This document shows positions 41,439-49,776 of a DNA stretch of 64,000 nucleotides, piece by piece. The position numbers and the translations under genes were made by a program. Position 1 is the first letter of the stretch; the number at the start of each line of letters is the position of its first letter. The DNA is taken from NCBI GenBank assembly GCA_000471045.1, contig KI301992.1:1548942-1612941 (forward strand), read 5' to 3'. The notes under the pieces were generated by a model that worked only from the letters and a program-made list of their open reading frames with translations, did not search any database and had not been told where the DNA came from. Source of the DNA: an actinobacterium LLX17. GTDB lineage: Bacteria > Actinomycetota > Actinomycetes > Propionibacteriales > Nocardioidaceae.

Positions 41439-41810
41439 ATGGGCGACGAAGAGACCGAACGGCCGAGGGAGAACAACTTCTACCTCGACCACCTGGAGGA
41501 GTGGCACGGCACCGTGCTGCCCAACTGCCGCGAGACGCTCTCGGAGAACGGCGCAGCTCCCGAGCAGACCGTCGCCACGAAGGTCGCCGCCGGCTGGGTC
41601 TGCACCGAGGCTGACACCTGGATCGCGGAGCTGCACGAGGTGTGCAGCGGCGTCACCGGCGCGTTCGACGACGCCATCGCCACCGTCGGCTCGGCCAAGA
41701 ACGGTCAGGACGCCACGGTCCCGGCCGACCACGAGCACGGTCTGGCCTACCAGCGGGCGCAGCAGCGCATCCAGGGCTCGGGCAGGCGCCCCGGTCCGAC
41801 CCCCTACTGA
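41439..41810 (+). CDS. Small type VII-locus protein, possible helical partner of the next gene
   Basis: 123 residues from ATG 41439, leaderless or with GGGGGA upstream. Mostly helical, with WHG near residue 22, three Cys and a disordered end (GSGRRPGPTPY). It is too unlike WXG100 proteins to name, but size, helicity and position directly before the large DUF6571-like gene suggest a chaperone or secretion partner. Function unknown. Confidence 0.6.
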   Translation: MGDEETERPRENNFYLDHLEEWHGTVLPNCRETLSENGAAPEQTVATKVAAGWVCTEADTWIAELHEVCSGVTGAFDDAIATVGSAKNGQDATVPADHEHGLAYQRAQQRIQGSGRRPGPTPY

Positions 41811-41861
41811 CCGCTCATCACCCACACCTGATCCACGACCCATCACACGGGGGGAACCGCC

Positions 41862-43877
41862 ATGTCGTCCGTCACCGTCCACCACGCCGAGCTCGACCAG
41901 GCCATCAGCGAGGCCACCAGCCTGGGCACGCGCATCGACCGGCAGGCCAGCATCGCCCGGACCAACGCTCCGGTCGAGCTGCCGTCGCTGAGCAGTCATG
42001 CCATCACCCGCGTCGGCACGTGGCTGGAGGCCGAGATCCCGATGCTCGAGGGACTCTCCACCATTGCCCGCCTGCTCGACACCGACGGCAACGGTCAGGC
42101 CACCTTCGAGGTCACGGTCACGCCGTACTCCGTGCGCGAGATGGTCGGTGAGACGCTCGCGGAGCAGGGGCACCTCGCGAACCCCAACTTCAAGGAGGAG
42201 TTCCGCACCTGGGCCGACGAGTACAGCCAGTGGGTCAACGACCCACAGGTGATGGCCTCCTTCTACGAGAACATCACGGCCGAGGGTGCACTGCGGCTGA
42301 TGAGCAACATCGCCGGCCCGGACGGCGTCGGGCCCGACGACTTCGTCCCCTTCGAGGAGCGTCAGGCGCTGCTCAACCAGCTGCGCACCGGTCTGGAGCA
42401 GGCCACGACGCACTCGGGCTTCCCCGACGAGCAGTACGCCCGCGATCTGGTCGAGCAGGCCACGACCGATCCCGAGGACCTGTTCGGTCGCGGCGTCTAC
42501 AACCCGTCCGGAGCGCTGGCGTTCCTCCTGCGCGACGGCGACTTCGACCGCCCGTTCCTCGAGACCATGGCGACCGAGCTCGACCACTACGAGCGCGTCG
42601 AGAACAACGGTGCGTCCGGCCTCTGGGGAGATCGCCCCATGCAGGACGCCGACTTCGGTCAGTTCATGCCGCACGGCACCGCCATGACGTACGACAACCT
42701 CGACCCGATGGCCGGCCTCATGTCGGCCATGGAGAACGATCCCGAGTACGCGCTGGAGTTCTTCAGTGACGACTCGCACGAGGAGGGCCAGCCGCACCGG
42801 TCGTACTACTACATCCACGACCGCAACTGGGACCAGGACGGCTACCAGGGCATCACGGGCGCGCTCGACGCCGCGACGACGGACCCCTCGGTGATCGGCG
42901 ACCCGGACTCTCCCGAGGCACGGGACGCCGCGATGCTGGCCTCGCGGACGGTCGAGTACTTCTCCGAGCGCGACAACATCGACGAGCTCCCTGAGCGCAT
43001 GGCGCAGTGGGGTTCGTTCGGGGACAACGACTCGTCCCAGAACCTCGCGCACATCATGACGACGTACATGCCGTCGGTGGACGCAGCACTCGATCCGACG
43101 AAGACCGGCACCGACTACGACCCTGGCGTCTTCACGTTGACCGACGACGCCCGCGGTGGTCTGCAGCTCGTCAACTCACCGCTCTTCGACCGCGAGGCTC
43201 TCGACAAGTTCGGACTGCTCGCCATGGCGTCAGACGAGGGCTTCGCCGAGGTACGGGCCGGCGTCACCGACTACCGCCAGGAGACGCTCGGCAACGCCGT
43301 CAACCGGTACGCCGACGACCCGGCGGGCAACGAGGAGATGCTGCAGAACGCCCTCAACGACGACGCCCGCCGCGAGGGATACTTCGTCCGGCTCATCGGT
43401 GAGCAGGACATCTCCGAGGGCGCCGCCGAGGACGCACGCACGCAGGCCTGGATCGACTTCGGGTCGGAGGTCGTCGATCTCGTGCCGATCCCGGGCGTCG
43501 ATCAGGTCACCGGGGTCGGTGGCGACATCATCAACGCGGCGATCGACCGCGGCAAGGGCGCCGGCACCGATGCCATCACGAGCGCCCTGGTCAACGCCGA
43601 GGAAGGGGCACGCGCCGACGCCCAGGAGGCGGCCGGCTCGACCCTGGACCAGCAGTCCTATGCGGTGGCCTCGCTGCTCGCCGAGCGCGGCCTGCTGGCG
43701 GACCAGTCGATCGAGATCCCGACCTGGGACGAGTACCAGGACATGAACGATGGCGAGCGCGCCACGCTGTGGGAGTCGTTGAACTCGACCGAGCGCGGCG
43801 TCGGACGCCACTTCAGCAGCACCGACTACGCCGACGTCTACAACTCCGAGCACACCCAGTACTTCTACGACAAGTGA
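41862..43877 (+). CDS. Large type VII-locus protein with shared N-terminal module; C-terminus DUF6571-like
   Basis: 671 residues from ATG 41862. Residues about 1-85 (RTNAPVELPSLSS, IPMLEGLSTIARLLDTDGNG) are clearly related to the start of the DUF1023 protein at 44348-46066. The remaining part is long, acidic and helical with repeated Trp/Asp motifs (MAGLMSAMENDPEYALEFFS) that I associate with DUF6571; this family call is tentative. A glycine-rich segment (VTGVGGDIINAAIDRGKGAG) lies near 550. No known toxin motif. Candidate secreted substrate. Confidence 0.65.
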   Translation: MSSVTVHHAELDQAISEATSLGTRIDRQASIARTNAPVELPSLSSHAITRVGTWLEAEIPMLEGLSTIARLLDTDGNGQATFEVTVTPYSVREMVGETLAEQGHLANPNFKEEFRTWADEYSQWVNDPQVMASFYENITAEGALRLMSNIAGPDGVGPDDFVPFEERQALLNQLRTGLEQATTHSGFPDEQYARDLVEQATTDPEDLFGRGVYNPSGALAFLLRDGDFDRPFLETMATELDHYERVENNGASGLWGDRPMQDADFGQFMPHGTAMTYDNLDPMAGLMSAMENDPEYALEFFSDDSHEEGQPHRSYYYIHDRNWDQDGYQGITGALDAATTDPSVIGDPDSPEARDAAMLASRTVEYFSERDNIDELPERMAQWGSFGDNDSSQNLAHIMTTYMPSVDAALDPTKTGTDYDPGVFTLTDDARGGLQLVNSPLFDREALDKFGLLAMASDEGFAEVRAGVTDYRQETLGNAVNRYADDPAGNEEMLQNALNDDARREGYFVRLIGEQDISEGAAEDARTQAWIDFGSEVVDLVPIPGVDQVTGVGGDIINAAIDRGKGAGTDAITSALVNAEEGARADAQEAAGSTLDQQSYAVASLLAERGLLADQSIEIPTWDEYQDMNDGERATLWESLNSTERGVGRHFSSTDYADVYNSEHTQYFYDK

Positions 43878-43879
43878 AC

Positions 43880-43903
43880 GGGCCGCCGGTGACCCGGCGG
43901 CCC
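43880..43903. terminator. 10-bp stem hairpin between convergent genes
   Basis: GGGCCGCCGG and its reverse complement flank TGAC. It starts three bases after the plus-strand stop and ends seven bases before the convergent lipoprotein stop, so it could stop transcription from both sides. Confidence 0.7.
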
Positions 43904-43910
43904 GGGTCGA

Positions 43911-44351
43911 TCACTGCACGCAGCCGCCCGAGCCACTGATGGTCGCCAGACCGCTGCTCGTGCTGACGCGAGTGCTCATCGAGAACCCGTCCTTGCCGAA
44001 CCGTGCGCTCACGGTGCCGTCGCCGGCAGGATCCCGCGTGATCTCCCAGCCCTCTCCCGCCATCTGCCCGGACACGTCGTCGAGGAGCTGCTCGGGATCA
44101 CCCTCGGTCTGCACCCGGAGCTTGTAGACGAGGTCGATGCCGGAGTCCTCCTGACCCGGCACGCAGTCGGTCAGCTCGTCCATCAGGACCTCGCGGGTCT
44201 CGCCGACCCGGTTCGCCAGGTCGTCGACGTGCACGCGGGCCTCGGCAGCTCGTGCCTCTGCTCGTTGCTGCAGGTCCATCCCGTCCTCCTCGGTACATCC
44301 GGTCGTGAGCAGCAGTGCCGCGATCGCGACAGTGATCAGTGTCCGCCTCAT
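43911..44351 (-). CDS. Lipoprotein coupled to the DUF1023 hydrolase gene
   Basis: 146 residues from ATG 44351, sharing ATGA with the hydrolase stop. The lipobox LLTTGC puts it outside the membrane. A helical stretch (AEARAAEARVHVDDLANRVG) is followed by a beta-sheet domain ([18 protein letters not shown]) with a possible disulfide (DCVPG and GCVQ). Not a family I recognise. Tight coupling suggests it binds, holds or protects against the hydrolase. Confidence 0.7.
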   Translation of the reverse strand: MRRTLITVAIAALLLTTGCTEEDGMDLQQRAEARAAEARVHVDDLANRVGETREVLMDELTDCVPGQEDSGIDLVYKLRVQTEGDPEQLLDDVSGQMAGEGWEITRDPAGDGTVSARFGKDGFSMSTRVSTSSGLATISGSGGCVQ

Positions 44352-46066
44352 TCGATGTCGATCCTCGACCCGTCATCGTTCCAGCCCACCTGCACCCCTG
44401 GCGAGACGCCACCGTAGCCGCTCGGCGGTGGGTAGTAGTAGTCGGGGCTGCGGTAGGTCTCGACGTCGCCACCAGTGAACACCTCGTACATGTTCTGCCA
44501 GGCGTCGCTGCCCTCCTCGAACACGCTCGTGTGAGCGCCGACGCCCGTGTTGAGCGACCCGTCGGCCTTGTCACCGGAGTGCAGGCGGACGGTGCCGTCG
44601 AAGGTGTCCGGGTCGGCACCGTGGCCGATGTTGTCGGTCACCTGCGGCGCACCCTGGGCCAGCTCGATCACGTCGCCGGGGGCGGTGAGCGAGTAGCGAT
44701 CGACCTGGCGTTGGGTGGACGGCAGGTCGCCGGGGTCGTCGACGTCGTGCCCCATCCCGGCTGACGCGATGTGCAGCACCCGGTCGGCCTGGAGCCCGTG
44801 CAGCTCCGATCGCCCCACCACGGCTCCGCCGTAGGAATGGCCGGCCACGGTGACCTGCGCATCCGGTGACGCGGAGCGCTCGATCTCGAGCTGGAGGTCG
44901 CGCGAGAAGTCGGCGAGCCGTGGACCGCCGTCGACGCTGTAGTTCGCGAACGGCGCGTCCTTCGGGATCGAGTCCGGCAGGTCGGTGCCCATCCAGCTGA
45001 TCATCGCCAGTCCGCCGTCCGGGTCCTCCAGCTGGAAGGACCGCGACCGGTCTGCAGTGCCTTGGAAGTTGCTCATGTCGCTGCCCGTTCCCGGCACGAG
45101 CACTCCGACGTTGTCGGTGCGGGGGCCGATGTCGCCGTGCAGCTCGGCGATCGCGCCGTCACCGGACGGATCGAAGTACACGATCTGACGATCGTCGCGA
45201 AGGATCGACTCGTAGAGGGCGATGCGGTCCTCGAGGTCACCGATCGGCCCCTCGAGATCGTCGTTGTTGCGGCCGAAGAAGTCCCAGTCGTGCTGGTTCT
45301 CCTCGTGCTGGTCGCGCAGGTCACCCAGCTCAGCCCGTTCGTCGGCCAGCGCGGCCACGACGTTGACGGTGTTGGCGTCGGCGCGGTTGTCGAACGGCAC
45401 ACCCGGCAGGTTGCCCACGAGCGACGGGTAGGTCATCGCGAGGATCGCGGCGTCCTGGGGTGAGAGTCCGGCGAAGAGATCGCGCGCGTCGAGGCGCCGT
45501 TGCTCCCAGACCGCTGCACTGTCACCGGGCGCGGTGACGAACGGGAGCGTCAGGGCATTCAGCTCACCTGGCAGGCCGGGACCGATGGGACGGAGATCTC
45601 GCAACGCCGTGGCGACGGCCGGGTGGTCGATGATGAACTGGCGCAGCTCGACCGGCGTCATCACCCCGGCGCCGGGCGGCAGGTCGCGGCCCACGGACCC
45701 GAGCGTGGTCAGGAGGGCCGTGAGCTCCTCACCCTCGAGTCCCGTCGCGTCGACGAAGCCGGGCCCGAAGCGGGCGTCACCGGCCTGCTCGAGCAGCGCA
45801 TCGGGCTCCCACGCGCCGGCGGCGACGTCGAGCGTGGCGCTGCCGTCACCGTCGGTGTCGAGCATCAGCGCGAGCGCCGCCAGCTGGTCGAGCATCGGCA
45901 CCTGGTCGCGGAGCCACTGGGCCTTGGCCGGCAGGGACGTCAGGCTCGGCAGGTCGACGGGTGACTCGGTGCGAGACGTGCGCACGGAGGCGTCGATGTC
46001 GTCGGCCAGGTCGTCCGCCGCCGACGACGCCGCCATTAGGGCCAGGTGCTCAAGCTTCACCAGCAT
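44348..46066 (-). CDS. DUF1023 alpha/beta hydrolase with type VII-like N-terminal module
   Basis: 572 residues from ATG 46066 (GAGGTGG upstream). Residues about 1-85 (RTESPVDLPSLTS, VPMLDQLAALALMLDTDGDG) repeat the module of the 671-residue protein. After a helical middle, residues about 350-560 are a DUF1023 hydrolase: VLVPGTGSDMSNFQG, the nucleophile elbow VAGHSYGGAVVG (Ser near 411), and a C-terminal TGVGAHTSVFEEGSD with a candidate His. No signal peptide, consistent with type VII export. Lipid or cutinase-like ester substrates are plausible. Confidence 0.8.
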   Translation of the reverse strand: MLVKLEHLALMAASSAADDLADDIDASVRTSRTESPVDLPSLTSLPAKAQWLRDQVPMLDQLAALALMLDTDGDGSATLDVAAGAWEPDALLEQAGDARFGPGFVDATGLEGEELTALLTTLGSVGRDLPPGAGVMTPVELRQFIIDHPAVATALRDLRPIGPGLPGELNALTLPFVTAPGDSAAVWEQRRLDARDLFAGLSPQDAAILAMTYPSLVGNLPGVPFDNRADANTVNVVAALADERAELGDLRDQHEENQHDWDFFGRNNDDLEGPIGDLEDRIALYESILRDDRQIVYFDPSGDGAIAELHGDIGPRTDNVGVLVPGTGSDMSNFQGTADRSRSFQLEDPDGGLAMISWMGTDLPDSIPKDAPFANYSVDGGPRLADFSRDLQLEIERSASPDAQVTVAGHSYGGAVVGRSELHGLQADRVLHIASAGMGHDVDDPGDLPSTQRQVDRYSLTAPGDVIELAQGAPQVTDNIGHGADPDTFDGTVRLHSGDKADGSLNTGVGAHTSVFEEGSDAWQNMYEVFTGGDVETYRSPDYYYPPPSGYGGVSPGVQVGWNDDGSRIDIE

Positions 46067-46146
46067 CGCCGACCACCTCGGTCCGGCACGGCCAGGACGA
46101 GCAACGCGGCGGCGGTCATCGCGGCAAGCCTGGAGTGGTGCGGCAT
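46057..46146 (-). CDS. Possible 29-residue hydrophobic peptide upstream of the DUF1023 gene
   Basis: ATG 46146 (GGGGGA upstream) opens a 29-codon frame with LAAMTAAALLVLAV in the middle; its TGA lies 9 bases inside the DUF1023 gene, so the two would be coupled. It could be a leader peptide, a truncated lipoprotein or chance. The rest of the 213-base gap 46067-46279 holds the TTGTTCCCG half-site and nothing else I recognise. Confidence 0.25.
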   Translation of the reverse strand: MPHHSRLAAMTAAALLVLAVPDRGGRRCW

Positions 46147-46279
46147 GGATCCCCCGATGTCTCGGCGCGACGCGGCCGTCTGGCACGCCGCCGTCTGCGT
46201 GTGTGATGCGCGGATCATGACGATTGTTCCCGATGCACCGTGTCTTCGCCCGCGGCTGCGCGTGCATGCGACGCCCCGG

Positions 46280-47386
46280 TCACGTCACGACGTCGATGAG
46301 GGCCTCCGCCGCCGTCTGCAGCTGCTCCAGGGTCACGGCCGCACCGAAGGTGAAACGCACGGCTGTCTGGGCGACCTCGCGGTCGATGGCCATCGCGGTG
46401 AGCACGTGGCTCGGCTCGTCGCTGCCGGCGTGGCACGCCGAGCCGCTGGAGATGATCACGCCGTGGCGCTCGAGGTCGAGCAGGATCGACTCCCCCGACC
46501 GGCCCGGGAAGACGAAGGACGCGTTGCCGGGCAGCCGGTGCACGGGGTCGCCGGTCAGGCGCGCGTCGGGCGCACCCGTCAGCACCTGCTCGATGAACAG
46601 GTCGCGCAGAGTCGTCACCCGCGCGGCGTCGGGGCGCGGCGCGCGCACCGCGGCCGCGAGTCCCACGGCGGACGCCACGTTCTCGGTGCCGGACCGGCGA
46701 TCATTCTCCTGCCCTCCCCCGTGCAGCAGGGGTTCGCACGGAGTGCGGCGGGCCACCCACAGGACGCCGACACCCTTGGGGGCGCCCAGCTTGTGACCCG
46801 ACAGGCTGAGGGCCTGCACACCGAGCGTCGCGACGTCGATGTCGAGCCAGCCGGCGGACTGCACCGCATCGGTGTGGAACGGCACGCCCCGCTCGGCGGC
46901 CACAGCCGCCAGTGCCGAGATGTCCTGGACCGTGCCGACCTCGTTGCTCGCGTGCTGGATGCTGACCAGCGCGGTGTCGTCGCGCAGCTCCGCGGCCAGC
47001 GCGTCGGGCGAGACGCGTCCGAGCTCGTCCACGCCGAGCTCGGTCACCTCGAACCGCTGCCGCCCGAGCCAGGCCGCCGACTCGAGCACCGCCGGGTGCT
47101 CGATGGCGCTGACCACGACGTGACGACCCCGCGCCGAGGCCAGGGCGATGCCCTTGACGGCGGCGTTGTCAGCCTCCGTGCCACCGGAGGTGAACGTGAT
47201 CTCCCCCGGGCGGGCACCCAGGAAGGACGCAACGTCGCGCCGCGCGTCCTCGAGCGCCCGACGGGCGAGGTCGCCGACCTCGTGCCGACTGGAGGGGTTA
47301 CCGAACGTGCCCGTCAGGTAGGGCCACATCGCTTCTAGCACGTCGCGCCGCACCGGCGTCGTCGCCGCCTCGTCGAGGTAGATCAC
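46280..47386 (-). CDS. Cysteine desulfurase (NifS type), NAD-operon linked
   Basis: 368 residues from GTG 47386 (GTGA overlap with the nadC stop). PLP site SGGTEADNAAVKG, the PLP Lys in LSGHKLGAPKGVG and the persulfide Cys in SSGSACHAGSD are all present. Placed last in nadA-nadB-nadC-nifS, it probably supplies sulfur for the 4Fe-4S cluster of NadA, as in other nad operons with a NifS homologue. It is clearly diverged from the mnmA-linked desulfurase. Confidence 0.9.
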   Translation of the reverse strand: MIYLDEAATTPVRRDVLEAMWPYLTGTFGNPSSRHEVGDLARRALEDARRDVASFLGARPGEITFTSGGTEADNAAVKGIALASARGRHVVVSAIEHPAVLESAAWLGRQRFEVTELGVDELGRVSPDALAAELRDDTALVSIQHASNEVGTVQDISALAAVAAERGVPFHTDAVQSAGWLDIDVATLGVQALSLSGHKLGAPKGVGVLWVARRTPCEPLLHGGGQENDRRSGTENVASAVGLAAAVRAPRPDAARVTTLRDLFIEQVLTGAPDARLTGDPVHRLPGNASFVFPGRSGESILLDLERHGVIISSGSACHAGSDEPSHVLTAMAIDREVAQTAVRFTFGAAVTLEQLQTAAEALIDVVT

Positions 47387-48273
47387 CGTGTTGTCTGCCG
47401 CCCAGGGCCCGGCACCCCTGCCGAGGAGATCACCATGTCGAGCCCGAGGTCGAGGGCACGGGCGGAGTGGGTCAGGGCGCCGACGCTGATGACGTCGACG
47501 CCCGTCGCCGCGATCTTGCCCACCGTGTCGAGGGTGACGCCACCGCTGGCCTCGACGATCGCGCGACCAGCCACGAGCTCGACCCCGGCGCGCAGGTCGT
47601 CGAGCGAGAAGTTGTCGAGCATGATCGTGTCGACTCCCCCGGCCAGCACCGCCTCCACCTGGTCGAGCCGGTCGACTTCGACCTCCAGGTGCGTCGTGTG
47701 CGGCAGCTGCTCACGCGCCGAACGAATGGCCGCGGTGACGTCATCGAGCAGCGCGAGGTGGTTGTCCTTGGCCATGACCGCGTCGGACAACGAGTAGCGG
47801 TGATTGCGGCCGCCACCGCAGCGGACGGCGTGCCGCTCCAGCGCACGCAGGCCCGGCGTGGTCTTGCGAGTGTCGACGATGCGGGCACGGGTGCCCTCGA
47901 CCGCGGCGACGTAGGCAGCGGTCAGGGTGGCGACGCCGCTCATGCGCTGCACGAGGTTCAGCGCGACCCGCTCGCCGCGCAGCACCGCACGGGCCGGGCC
48001 CTCGATACGCGCGATGCGGTCGCCCGGACCGAAGCGGTCACGGTCGGCGAGGTCGAGCTGCACCTGCACGCGCGGGTCGACGGCCGCGAACGTCGCGACC
48101 ACGACGTCGGCACCGGCCAGCACCCCGCTCTCGCGCGCCATCAGGTCGGCGGTCGCGACGGCGTCCTCGGGCACGAACACGGCCGAGGTGAGGTCGCCGA
48201 ACGGGGCGTCCTCCTCCAGGGCCATCTCGACGACCCGACGGATCTGGGTCTCGGTCAGCAGTCCCCCGCTCAT
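47383..48273 (-). CDS. nadC: Nicotinate-nucleotide pyrophosphorylase (carboxylating)
   Basis: 296 residues from ATG 48273 (ATGA overlap with the nadB stop). Converts quinolinate and PRPP to nicotinate mononucleotide. Signatures: EDAPFGDLTSAVF, ERVALNLVQRMSGVAT, IVDTRKTTPGLRALER, AVRCGGGRNHRYSLSD and the C-terminal EASGGVTLDTVGKIAATGVD. Complete. Confidence 0.96.
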   Translation of the reverse strand: MSGGLLTETQIRRVVEMALEEDAPFGDLTSAVFVPEDAVATADLMARESGVLAGADVVVATFAAVDPRVQVQLDLADRDRFGPGDRIARIEGPARAVLRGERVALNLVQRMSGVATLTAAYVAAVEGTRARIVDTRKTTPGLRALERHAVRCGGGRNHRYSLSDAVMAKDNHLALLDDVTAAIRSAREQLPHTTHLEVEVDRLDQVEAVLAGGVDTIMLDNFSLDDLRAGVELVAGRAIVEASGGVTLDTVGKIAATGVDVISVGALTHSARALDLGLDMVISSAGVPGPGRQTTR

Positions 48274-49775
48274 GGGCTCACCCGCACACCGCTGTGCACG
48301 GCCCGCTGCGGATCGGCCGCCGGGAAGTCGGAGCGGAAGTGTCCGCCGCGCGACTCCTCCCGGGCGAGTGCGCTGGCCACGACCGCCCGAGCGACCACGA
48401 GGAGGTTCGCGTCCTCGGCGGACTTCGCGTCGGTGGGCGTGGGTGCTTCCCAGCCGTCGAGCACGGCCAACGCCGCGGTCAGCGACTCGGCGTCGCGGGT
48501 GAGGCCGGCGGCGTCCCACATCAGCTGCTGCAGGTCGGCGCGGGTGAACGACTCACCGTGGGAGGTGACGGTGACTTCAACGGGTTCGGCCCACTCAGCG
48601 TCGAACGTCTCGGACCCGACGGCACTGAGCACCGCATCGACGACACGGTGACCGAACACCGCGCCCTCCAGCAGCGAGTTGGAGGCGAGCCGGTTGGCGC
48701 CGTGCAGGCCGTTGCAGGCAACCTCGCCGACGGCGAACAGGCCCGGCAGCGAGGTACGTCCCCACAGATCCGTGCGCACGCCGCCCATGTAGTAGTGCGC
48801 AGCCGGGGTGACCGGAATGGGCTCGCGCGACCAGTCGAAGCCCTGTGCACGCAGGGCGGCGTCGATGGTCGGGAAGCGCCGGGCCAGGAAGTCCGCACCC
48901 AGTGCGGTCGCGTCGAGACGCACGGGCACGCCGCCCTGAGCGGCCATCTGCGCGGCGATGCCGCGGGCGACGACGTCGCGAGGCGCCAGCTCGGCGTCGG
49001 GGTGGACGTCCGTCATGAACCGGCGGCCGTCCGCGTCGATCAGCACCGCTCCTTCACCGCGCACCGCCTCGGAGACGAGGTGGTTGCCCGCGGCGGCGAG
49101 CGACGTGGGGTGGAACTGGTAGAACTCCAGGTCGGCCGCGACGGCACCGGCGCGCAGCGCCATGGCGAGGCCGTCGCCCATGGCCACGGCCGGGTTGGTC
49201 GTGTACGGGTAGAGCTGACCCGCGCCACCCGTGGCCAGCACCACGGCGTCGGCGGTCAGCACCGTGCCGTCGAGCAGACGCACGCCGGTGACCCGGCCGT
49301 CGGCGACCACGAGGTCGAGCACGGTGGCGTCCTCCCGCACCGTGACGTCGGATTGCAGCAGGCGATCGATCAGGGCGCCGGCGATCGCGGCACCCGTCGC
49401 ATCGCCACCCGCGTGCAGGATGCGCTCGTGCGAGTGCGCCGCTTCCAGGCCGCGCGCCAGCTGTCCGTCCTGCACGTCGAACCGGACGCCGCGCTGCATC
49501 AGCTGGCTCACCGCGCCGGGTCCCTCGGCGCACAGCACCTCGACCGCGTCGTCGTCCGACAGCCCGGCGCCTGCGGCGAGGGTGTCGGCCACGTGCGAGG
49601 CCACCGAGTCGTCGTCGGACGTGACGACGGCGACGCCGCCCTGGGCGTACCAGGTGTTGGACTGTCCGAGCGCGGCCTTGGTGACGAGGGTGACCTCGAC
49701 CCCGGGCCGGCCGTCGGCGTCGAGGGCTGCCGTCAGTCCGGCCACCCCGCTGCCGATCACCAGGATGTGCGTCAT
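48270..49775 (-). CDS. nadB: L-aspartate oxidase
   Basis: 501 residues from ATG 49775. FAD enzyme that oxidises Asp to iminoaspartate. FAD motif VIGSGVAGLTAALDAD at the start, NTWYAQGGVAVV, GGDATGAAIAGAL, FYQFHPTSLA, substrate loop HYYMGGVRTDLWGRTSLPG, and GLHGANRLASNSLLEG. The nadA stop is one base upstream. Confidence 0.96.
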   Translation of the reverse strand: MTHILVIGSGVAGLTAALDADGRPGVEVTLVTKAALGQSNTWYAQGGVAVVTSDDDSVASHVADTLAAGAGLSDDDAVEVLCAEGPGAVSQLMQRGVRFDVQDGQLARGLEAAHSHERILHAGGDATGAAIAGALIDRLLQSDVTVREDATVLDLVVADGRVTGVRLLDGTVLTADAVVLATGGAGQLYPYTTNPAVAMGDGLAMALRAGAVAADLEFYQFHPTSLAAAGNHLVSEAVRGEGAVLIDADGRRFMTDVHPDAELAPRDVVARGIAAQMAAQGGVPVRLDATALGADFLARRFPTIDAALRAQGFDWSREPIPVTPAAHYYMGGVRTDLWGRTSLPGLFAVGEVACNGLHGANRLASNSLLEGAVFGHRVVDAVLSAVGSETFDAEWAEPVEVTVTSHGESFTRADLQQLMWDAAGLTRDAESLTAALAVLDGWEAPTPTDAKSAEDANLLVVARAVVASALAREESRGGHFRSDFPAADPQRAVHSGVRVSP

Positions 49776-49776
49776 G

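Noticed and set aside
44348-46066. DUF1023 protein as a polymorphic toxin with immunity lipoprotein
   Set aside because: The hydrolase family is common and mostly not shown to be toxic; the coupled lipoprotein is only suggestive. Kept as a possible secreted cargo, not called a toxin-immunity pair.
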